Of a stretch of DNA of 64,000 nt, positions 60,999-64,000 are shown in pieces. The first letter of the stretch is position 1. Every line of letters begins with the position of its first letter. Below the pieces are notes generated by a model. It had not been told where the DNA came from. It did not search any database and was given only the letters and a program-made list of their open reading frames with translations. The stretch is from Cucumis sativus (lineage: Eukaryota; Streptophyta; Magnoliopsida; Cucurbitales; Cucurbitaceae): positions 11,904,001 through 11,968,000 of the forward strand of contig NC_026660.2 in assembly GCF_000004075.3 (NCBI RefSeq). Direction: 5' to 3'. The position numbers and the translations under genes were made by a program.

Positions 60999-62438
60999 GT
61001 ACTCTTTTTCACTGGATCATTCTTGCGACCTTGGTCAGACTTTGTTTTTAAAGTCTTTTATAAAAGAGTTTAGTACTGCTCTAGAGCTCATGAGTATTAA
61101 AAAATATTTAATGGCCGGACACAGTTGATATATTCATACATAAATTTGGAAGAAACTTTTGATTTGTGCAATATAAATGTACCCTTCTCGTATGGACGGT
61201 TGGAGCTATCTCCACCAATCCACTGGCTTTGGGGATGTTCAACTCCTCTCTCACTAAGATAAGTTGAAAGTGTTTTGCTCTACTTTACCAATTTCTTTCT
61301 TGTTCTTCATTGGTATATTAACATTCTCATTTCTTGCCTACCAAAAATTTCTGAGCGGTCTTAATGTGGAAGGCTACTTGTTGTGAAGTGAAAGTTTTAA
61401 ACTATGATATGTTGGGAGTTTAATCTGTTCTTAGAAATAGAGAAGGAAGTATTTGTTTGATTGGGGTGTTGCTTATGAGTTCTTGTGTATAATTATTTGA
61501 AGTGTTCTGCCTCCCTTGTCTTGAAGTATCAAAATATTGTGTGTGGAGAATGGAGATGATATGGATAGTTAGTAGTTGGTTAATATTGTGCAAGATCAAG
61601 ATGAAGGAATGAAAAATATTAGTAAGCATGTTCTCTATTTTATTTTATTCATTTATGGCAAAGAGGTCAGGGGATACTGGGAAAATTGATAATGTGAGAT
61701 CTACTTGTACTTAAATTGTCCCGGAAATAGGCATACTCTAGCAACTGATTGCTTTTCATGGTTATTTCGGAAGATTTATGTAGATGGCCACCTAATAAAA
61801 TACAATACTTTTTAAAACCTATAAAATATGGCAATGTGCTTGTGGAAATATTACTTAATCTAAAAACTTGGCATCCCAACTTGTCTAATTGCATACACTA
61901 TTTTTCACGCAATGGAAACTTATAATTTGATTTCTCTTCTTAAAAATCCTCGTCTAATTTAATTGTCTCCTTCAATACCCCCACTGAAATTACATACCTT
62001 AGAGATTCGTCATTTTCCACTTTAGTGACCTTAATGCATCCAAAACGTTTGACTTTTGTTTAGTTCATGAATTGTGAAGCACAATTTAAACTTGTTACAT
62101 TGTATTTAAATTCCAACAATATTGGAACATAATATGTACTTTATAAATAAATATGAAAATTAGATTTGATATTTTAATTCTGGATTAATTTGTTTTATAT
62201 GTCCCACACTACCATTGATATATAATAGATACTCTTGCGTAAACCTAAATGTATTGTAGAATATAAAACTTTCCATATAAATTATCCCCAAACCAAATTC
62301 TGAGAAAACAAGTGTTTTAGAAGATGATGTGAAGGCCTGTCCATCAGGAACTAAAACATAAAAAACAAATCATCTAACCCCAACACCATAATCTAACGAA
62401 GATATTGTCGAAATAAAAATGGCAATGAAGCGCTTTTC
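60999..62438. other. Intergenic region between convergent E1 and LRR-Ubl genes
   Basis: Holds the 3' UTR of the E1 gene (first few hundred bases) and that of the minus-strand LRR gene next to 62438. No frame resembles a gene and no element is recognised. Confidence 0.6.
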
Positions 62439-62843
62439 TCAATGTTTATCAGCACCTTCATCAAAATCAGCCTGGTTCATTACCCGAAAATCCAGTTGTT
62501 TCTGGTGCTTTAAACGGCGACGTTCATCAAAAGCTTTCCATCCTTCATACTGTCAAAAGAGGGAATCAGATTATTCAAGGAGGTGCAAATTGATTCGAAC
62601 AATGATTTGAGTCTATGAAATAAAGTAATGTGATATTTGACGAGACTTCAAATTTTGAAGGTGGGGAGTATGTATTGTACTACTGCAAAATTTGTCTGAA
62701 CTAATTCCAGCATGAGTGCATACCTGTCGGAGAAGGTCTATGGTGATTTCTGTGTTGTGGAGATCAAGGGTAGAGAGTTGGATACACATCTTAAATAGTG
62801 TAGAAGGTAGGGACGTTAGGCCATTATGATTGAGATGCAAAGC
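62439..62843 (-). CDS. LRR and ubiquitin-like domain protein, last two exons only
   Basis: Two exons are visible: 62843-62724 (40 codons, acceptor ctgcag|GCT, donor CAG|GTATGC) and 62549-62439 (36 codons plus stop), phase 0. They encode an LRR unit (ALHLNHNGLTSLPSTLFKMC, then LSTLDLHNTEITIDLLRQ) and the C-terminus YEGWKAFDERRRLKHQKQLD...EGADKH. This end is characteristic of the plant 'LRR repeats and ubiquitin-like domain-containing' protein (Arabidopsis At2g30105, from memory), whose function is not well known. The N-terminal ubiquitin-like domain and other LRRs must lie in exons further along the minus strand, which I did not find up to 64000; they may be beyond the window. Its position beside the E1 gene matches Arabidopsis. 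Confidence 0.85.
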
Positions 62844-64000
62844 CTGCAGTGATGACATAATAATTAACACAGAAAACTCCTATTGACGTTTGTACAAACA
62901 AACCTTGTACCTAGATCATGCAGCTACTACTTATGAATCCTTATAATACAATGTAAAATAAATAACTGAAAAGATTAGTAGCTGGCTTGAGTTCAATAAC
63001 TCGTTTAACATGAAATCAGATCCGTTTGGTTATGTTCAAATTTTTATGATATGATATAATCTCTCTATATTAATAGTCTATACTTGATCGCTCTTGTGAG
63101 TCAGATTTACACATGAGCCAATATTTGAGGGAGGTGTACATGATTAATATTCCCCGAACCGACGGTATAAGTTTTAGGCCAAGGATGGTTTAATGGTTAT
63201 TATTTTCCATTTGTAGGTAGCTCGTCGGAATGTCCCTTCATGAAGTGGAAGTTTGAAGGACTATTGAGAAACACCATCAACGGCTAATGGTTAAAGCACC
63301 AACTTACAAACTTAGATGCTTTTTTTGGAGTTACAATTCAAATTGTGATAGCAATTTGATGGTCATGCGGTTTACCCCATGAAATTATTCGAGGTTTCTA
63401 GTTGGGGAGCAAGGTTTATGGAAACTTACGTTTCATTAAAAACACCTGTTTGTTTTGGCGGTAGATTGACACCTTATCTACGCACATAGTTTCAACTTAG
63501 CGAGGCTTTTTTTGTTGAACAATGGCAATTGCCAGTCTATCAGAACACTTGAAGAAGATTGGAGGAAAAGGAAGAAGAAAGGCTACTTCTCAAGCTGGAT
63601 CTTGAGACAGCTTGTAACTGGAATCGATTGAGATTTTCTTTAAATCTCAAGGGCTAAGATTTTGGAGATATTCTTAGGTGCTTCAACGGATTTTCCCTTT
63701 CAGCTGAATGTAAGACCAACGAGCAAGATTTTAGCTTCAGAGGAAAGAATCAGAGTTACCCTCTCTCTCCATTCTTATATTTCCTGGTGGTGAGTCGCAT
63801 CAGCCAGTATTGACCAAGGTAATTCTGTTACTTCCATAAATACTTAGTCACCAGTTTGGGGGAACAGGTAGATTATTTCCCATAGCAGAGTTACCTTAAA
63901 ATTAACTGGAAAACAGAACCTAGAAGTTTTAGGATAACTGCAACTAGATATTACATAGATTGCGACATGCATTCTATTTAAATGAGTGTTTTCAGTTTGC
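62844..64000 (-). other. Probable intron of the LRR-Ubl gene
   Basis: No LRR-coding exon is visible. The part 63490-63700 is GC-richer (gaagattggaggaaaaggaa, ctcaagctggatcttgagac) and may be a transposon-derived insertion, but its translations match nothing I can name. Confidence 0.4.

Noticed and set aside
1-64000. CRISPR arrays, bacterial operons or viral genomes
   Set aside because: All accepted genes are intron-bearing plant genes; the regular repeats present lack spacer architecture or associated genes.

Overview
The window is nuclear DNA from a flowering plant. It is AT-rich, gene density is about one gene per 8 kb, every protein gene I accept has GT-AG introns, and the proteins belong to plant-specific or plant-typical families (LOB-domain factor, UGT87A-type glycosyltransferases, X8-bearing GH17 protein). 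The repeat vocabulary (CTATCA/TGATAG-type satellite-like tracts and gtaaatagctct phrases) reminds me of cucurbit genomes, but that is recollection, not proof; 'eudicot, possibly Cucurbitaceae' is as far as I would go.

Layout from left to right. 1-9.7 kb: no protein gene that I can support; a non-autonomous hAT-like element (2281-2917), a field of short imperfect repeats, and two identical tRNA-Gly(GCC) genes on the minus strand (7031-7101, 8126-8196). 9.7-13.4 kb: a two-exon mitoferrin-like mitochondrial carrier (minus), whose 2.8 kb intron holds a LINE fragment and a SINE-like fragment; a cluster of four site II (GGCCCA) motifs lies upstream. 16.5-19.2 kb: a GPI-anchored-type GH17/X8 protein (plus) with changed catalytic motifs. 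23.6-24.4 kb: a class I LOB-domain factor close to LBD12 (plus). 27.8-32.7 kb: two UGT87A-type glycosyltransferase genes arranged tail to tail. 36.0-39.1 kb: a broken Copia-type LTR element. 41.9-44.4 kb: a TKL-like pseudokinase gene with a long N-terminal region (plus). 46.0-49.5 kb: a decayed Helitron on the minus strand with a clear 3' end, a Rep/helicase remnant and an RPA-like fragment. 52.6-61.0 kb: a complete six-coding-exon ubiquitin-activating enzyme E1 (UBA1 type, plus) with a 3.9 kb intron carrying LINE and SINE fragments. 62.4-62.8 kb: the last two exons of an LRR/ubiquitin-like-domain protein gene (minus), whose remaining exons I could not find before the window ends.

The genes do not form a pathway, but five of the eight gene types (mitoferrin, LBD12, UGT87A pair, UBA1, LRR-Ubl protein) are, from memory, close neighbours on Arabidopsis chromosome 2 (about At2g30105 to At2g30160). 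The window therefore looks like one ancestral block, rearranged inside and stretched by transposable elements. Points most worth a second look: the GH17 protein with Gln at the nucleophile position, the UGT copy with HGGWNS in place of HCGWNS, the pseudokinase, the Helitron terminus, and the open in-frame hydrophobic extension upstream of the E1 start.
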